A stretch of 59,021 nt of DNA from Guptibacillus hwajinpoensis (GTDB lineage Bacteria; Bacillota; Bacilli; Bacillales; Bacillaceae_O), in assembly GCA_016841765.1 (NCBI GenBank), contig JAENYN010000029.1:1-59021 (forward strand), in the 5' to 3' direction. This document shows, piece by piece, positions 56,196-59,021 of this stretch (the stretch's first letter is position 1; the number at the start of each line of letters is the position of its first letter). A program made the translations under genes and the position numbers. The notes beneath the pieces are model-generated. The model saw only the letters and a list, made by a program, of their open reading frames with translations. It had not been told where the DNA came from and searched no databases.

Positions 56196-57215
56196 TCATT
56201 TCTTCCCTTTGACATAATCCGCATCAAACAGAAACAGCCTCATCAGAAGAATAAGGGACGGAATCAACAGAAACAGTCCTGCTATGAAGGCAACAACGAG
56301 TGCAATCCCCATTACAGGGCTTGTAAATCCCGACTCAATCGTGATATACGGATATAAAATGTAAGGCAGATGGGAAACCCCATAACCGAAAAATGCAAAG
56401 AAAAATTGAAACATGACCATTACAAAGGCTGTTCCGTAATGTGTCTTTTTCCAGATCATCGTCACAGCAGCCAGGAAAAAAATCAGGGAGGCAGCAAACA
56501 TCCATGAATAATCGATCATCCGTTCGAAATGGACCGGATTATGCGTTTTTAAAGCCACAAATACAAGGAAGCTTGCCAGAATGGTCGGCGGGCTCCAAAA
56601 AAGGGCAAACCCGCGCAGTTCCTCAAGTGCAGGAAGATCCGCAGCTTTGTGGGCATAATACGTCAAAAACGATGCACTAATAAAAAGGACAGACACAATG
56701 GCTAATAGGACGACACTCCACGAATAAAAGCTCGTAAACAACTCTCCCGCATGAAACACGACTTTGCCGCCCGTTTCCTCGATGAATCCGCCTTCGGACA
56801 TCGTTAAAGCGGTCGACATTGCTGCCGGTATCAGGAGCCCGGTAGCGCCGTACAAAAATGTATAGAACTGTGAATCTTTCGAACCGTAATTGCCGAATGC
56901 ATAAAACGATCCCCGAATGGCAAGCATGACGAGGACAATGCTGCCTGGAATCAACAAAGAGGTCCCGAAATAAAAGGCCGTATCAGGGAAAAATCCGATC
57001 AGGCCGACAAAAAAGAAGACAAAGAACACATTTGTCACCTCCCATACAGGTGACAGGTACCGGCTGATGAGATCATTCATAATATGTTCCTTTTTTTTCA
57101 GCTTTCCATAATAAGCGAAAAATCCAGCACCGAAATCAATTGACGCGACGATAAGATAGCCGTACAGAAATAGCCATAAAACGGTGATGCCCAGCAGTTG
57201 AATTGTCATCTCCAT
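56196..57215 (-). CDS. cydB: Cytochrome bd oxidase subunit II
   Basis: A 339-residue membrane subunit with eight or nine helices. The family start LYGYLIVASIDFGAGFF, and SRYLSPVWEVTNVFFVFFFV and IRGSFYAFGNY segments, are visible. It is the structural partner of CydA in the quinol-oxidising bd oxidase. Follows cydA by 17 bases. No terminator was found before ktrC. Confidence 0.93.
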   Translation of the reverse strand: MEMTIQLLGITVLWLFLYGYLIVASIDFGAGFFAYYGKLKKKEHIMNDLISRYLSPVWEVTNVFFVFFFVGLIGFFPDTAFYFGTSLLIPGSIVLVMLAIRGSFYAFGNYGSKDSQFYTFLYGATGLLIPAAMSTALTMSEGGFIEETGGKVVFHAGELFTSFYSWSVVLLAIVSVLFISASFLTYYAHKAADLPALEELRGFALFWSPPTILASFLVFVALKTHNPVHFERMIDYSWMFAASLIFFLAAVTMIWKKTHYGTAFVMVMFQFFFAFFGYGVSHLPYILYPYITIESGFTSPVMGIALVVAFIAGLFLLIPSLILLMRLFLFDADYVKGKK

Positions 57216-57232
57216 TTCTCCCCCTTTCTCCG

Positions 57233-58561
57233 TTATTCTTTAAACCGGTACTCCAGTTCAGCCTCGGCCGGGTTGTTTTTAAACATTTTCCGAAGGACAC
57301 GGACCGATACCCAGCCCAATACAATATACAAACCGATAAACAGGATGAGCATCAAACCGACTGAATCGGAAGTTGTCGCACCTTCCGCAACTTTCATATA
57401 ACCCCGCAAAATCCAGGGCTGGCGCCCGACTTCTGTAAAAATCCAGCCGAGTTCGATTGCAAGCATAGCCAGAGGGCCTCCAGCCACAATAAGCCGCAAA
57501 AGCCACTTATTCAACGGATTAAATCGTTTCAGCCGGTAAGCGATAATGTATAAAAATGAGACGCCTGCCAGATACATGCCGATCATGACCATTCCATCAA
57601 ATAAATAATGAATCCATAAAGGCGGCGTTTCATCCACCGGAAATTCATTCAGGCCGATCACTTCGCTGTCTGTCTTGCCGTGGGCAAGGATACTCAATGC
57701 TTTGGGAATATGGAGTGCGCCATTTATATTTCGCTCTTCATCAAGTACACCGAATAAAATTAAATCGGCACCCTCCTCTGTTTCAAAATGCCATTCGGCG
57801 GCCGCCAGCTTTTCAGGTTGATATTCAGCCAGGAACTTACCGGAGAAATCCCCGATTACAGCGGAAGCAACCGCAAAAAGAAATCCAGCAACCATTGTCA
57901 GCCGCAATGCTTTCTGGTAATATACCGTGTTCCTGCCTTTAAGAATATAAAAAGCCGTGATCCCAGCCAGCACAAACGCTGATGTAAGATAGGCGCTTGA
58001 TAGGACATGGGCAACCTTGGTCGGGGTAGCTGGATTGAACATCGCCTCCAGCGGCTGAATGTCCGTTAAGACCCCATTTTCAATAAGGAAACCCTGAGGT
58101 GTGTTCATAAATGCATTGACAGTTGTGATAAAAAACGCTGAAGCGGATGCCCCGATGACAATCGGAATCGAAATCAGCCAATGATAGATCGGTTTATCGA
58201 ACCGATCCCACGTATATAAATAGATCCCGAGGAAGATCGCTTCAAAAAAGAATGCGAATGTTTCCATGAAAAGAGGCAAGCTGATGACCTGTCCCGCCAC
58301 CTGCATAAAACTTGGCCACAGCAATGACAACTGGAGGCCAATCGCCGTTCCGGTCACGACACCAACCGCCACTGTAATGACAAAGCCGCGTGTCCAGCGG
58401 CGGGCAAGCATCAAGTAATGATTGTCGTTCCGTTTGATCCCGATCCATTCAGCCAGAGAAATAAGCAATGGAACCCCGACCCCGATCGTTGCAAAAATAA
58501 TATGGAATCCGAGTGTGACGGAAGTCAATATCCTGCTGAGCAAAACGCTGTCCATTTCCAT
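57233..58561 (-). CDS. cydA: Cytochrome bd oxidase subunit I (short Q-loop type)
   Basis: A 442-residue heme subunit. The N-terminal SRILTSVTLGFHIIFATIGV holds the axial-ligand histidine, METFAFFFEAIFLG the conserved Glu pair, and GKFLAEYQPEKLAAAEWHFE the quinol-binding Lys/Glu region. The Q-loop is short, as in Firmicutes CydA and YthA, so assignment between cydA and ythA is open. ATG 58561 follows GAGAGGGTTC; 15 upstream codons in frame are unsupported. No cydC/cydD in the window. Confidence 0.92.
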   Translation of the reverse strand: MEMDSVLLSRILTSVTLGFHIIFATIGVGVPLLISLAEWIGIKRNDNHYLMLARRWTRGFVITVAVGVVTGTAIGLQLSLLWPSFMQVAGQVISLPLFMETFAFFFEAIFLGIYLYTWDRFDKPIYHWLISIPIVIGASASAFFITTVNAFMNTPQGFLIENGVLTDIQPLEAMFNPATPTKVAHVLSSAYLTSAFVLAGITAFYILKGRNTVYYQKALRLTMVAGFLFAVASAVIGDFSGKFLAEYQPEKLAAAEWHFETEEGADLILFGVLDEERNINGALHIPKALSILAHGKTDSEVIGLNEFPVDETPPLWIHYLFDGMVMIGMYLAGVSFLYIIAYRLKRFNPLNKWLLRLIVAGGPLAMLAIELGWIFTEVGRQPWILRGYMKVAEGATTSDSVGLMLILFIGLYIVLGWVSVRVLRKMFKNNPAEAELEYRFKE

Positions 58562-58678
58562 CTTTGAACCCTCTCTTTCTGTCAAGTATCTCAACAAATC
58601 CGCCAAAAGCTGATGTTTGCACTATATGTATATGGTAAAAGGTAAAAATGAAGGTTCGGTGAAGTATATTCAACTATT

Positions 58679-58696
58679 TTGTGACAATATTCACAT
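58679..58696. promoter_or_regulatory. Rex-like operator upstream of cydA
   Basis: TTGTGACAATATTCACAT matches the Rex consensus TTGTGA-N6-TCACAA at 11 of 12 defined positions, about 118 bases upstream of the cydA start. A second half-site TTGTGAAAC lies near 58720. Rex represses cyd operons at low NADH in Bacillus. Confidence 0.65.
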
Positions 58697-58730
58697 TTAC
58701 AAATATTGTTTATGTATCTTTTGTGAAACA

Positions 58731-58875
58731 AGAACAAAAGCGCCGGGCGCCCGCTTAGCGGCATACGCATAAGCGGGGATCACCGCTTATGACGATAGCC
58801 GCTGGCGCATGGAGCTGAATGACTCCCTTTCCGCTTTTTATCCCAAACGCTAAAATTTTATAATTTCTTTAACAA
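58731..58875. repeat. Dispersed repeat family 1, copy C (no core)
   Basis: Left arm AGCGGCATACGCATAAGCGG and right arm CCGCTTATGACGATAGCCGC are separated by only a few bases, followed by the conserved tail ending near TTATAATTTCTTTAACAA. Upstream of cydA beyond the Rex-like site. Confidence 0.9.
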
Positions 58876-58972
58876 CATGAAAAATGTAAAAGGTTTGCTT
58901 AATATTTATACCCGGCGAAACGGGCAGTTAATCTCCAATACCATGGAGCATTATAACGAAACCCCGAAGTTC

Positions 58973-59021
58973 GTTCCATTGCGCTGCAGACACTCGCTTT
59001 CACCATAGGCACAAGTGCGAC
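58973..59021. repeat. Dispersed repeat family 2, copy C (cut by window edge)
   Basis: GTTCGTTCCATTGCGCTGCA leads into CACTCGCTTTCACCATAGGC and the family-2 unit start. The first block is the reverse complement of the end of copy B (about 39791-39825), and the second equals 4988-5015. Confidence 0.85.

Overview
The window is a stretch of chromosome from a Bacillaceae bacterium (Bacillus sensu lato, moderate GC). The evidence is dense conserved synteny with the Bacillus subtilis ylb-cta-pycA-ftsW-yla-ykt-speA-pdh-ykyA-def-rnjA-ktrC region, strong AGGAGG-type ribosome binding sites, frequent TTG/GTG starts, and sporulation-associated families (YtvI, YhcN/YlaJ). No rRNA, tRNA, prophage or CRISPR array was seen. 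The species cannot be fixed from the sequence alone.

Layout. 0.2-4.5 kb: ylbC, ylbB, a LysM-CAP secreted protein, ylbA (YugN family) and a YtvI-type permease. 4.5-6.6 kb: repeat-rich spacer and an Eis-like acetyltransferase. 6.7-14.8 kb: the caa3 cytochrome c oxidase locus (ctaM, ctaG, ctaFEDCB, with divergent ctaA), which makes heme O/A, the four oxidase subunits and the assembly factors. 14.9-23.2 kb: pycA, ftsW, ylaN, glsA, ylaL, ylaK (PIN-PhoH). 23.4-31.8 kb: ylaJ, a flavin-binding-fold protein, ylaI, a small unknown gene, ylaH, typA, ylaF, a GNAT coupled to an inositol monophosphatase, a ykzI-like gene, yktB, yktA. 31.8-38.6 kb: nitronate monooxygenase, speA, the SR1/SR1P dual-function RNA, two small unknown-function families, a lipoprotein polysaccharide deacetylase and an ArAE/FUSC-type membrane protein. 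38.7-40.2 kb: a small accessory patch with an AT-rich secreted protein, a broken transposase end, dispersed repeats and a small membrane protein. 40.3-45.9 kb: slp and the pyruvate dehydrogenase operon pdhABCD. 46.6-51.0 kb: ykyA and a five-gene operon (P-loop ATPase, ferredoxin, alpha, beta, gamma) for a ferredoxin-dependent 2-oxoacid oxidoreductase. 51.2-58.6 kb: def, ykrA, rpoY-rnjA, ktrC and cydAB.

Functional theme. The window brings together two routes of 2-oxoacid oxidation (NAD-linked PDH and ferredoxin-linked VOR/KOR type), anaplerosis (pycA), and two terminal oxidases (caa3 and bd). A Rex-like operator lies upstream of cydA, a CcpA-like cre overlaps the ctaA promoter, and another cre-like sequence lies in the SR1 leader, so redox and carbon control are plausible.

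Non-coding highlights. There are two dispersed repeat families. One has conserved inverted-repeat arms and a variable core, and is amplified as about 2.7 tandem 125-bp units starting at the rnjA stop codon. Other items are a perfect 42-bp palindrome between ylbB and ylbC, a pair of about 70-bp direct repeats flanking ykyA, and several short perfect inverted repeats at promoters that look like operators of unknown regulators. Most operons end in recognisable intrinsic terminators. The strongest candidate for something little described is the P-loop ATPase that heads the ferredoxin oxidoreductase operon.
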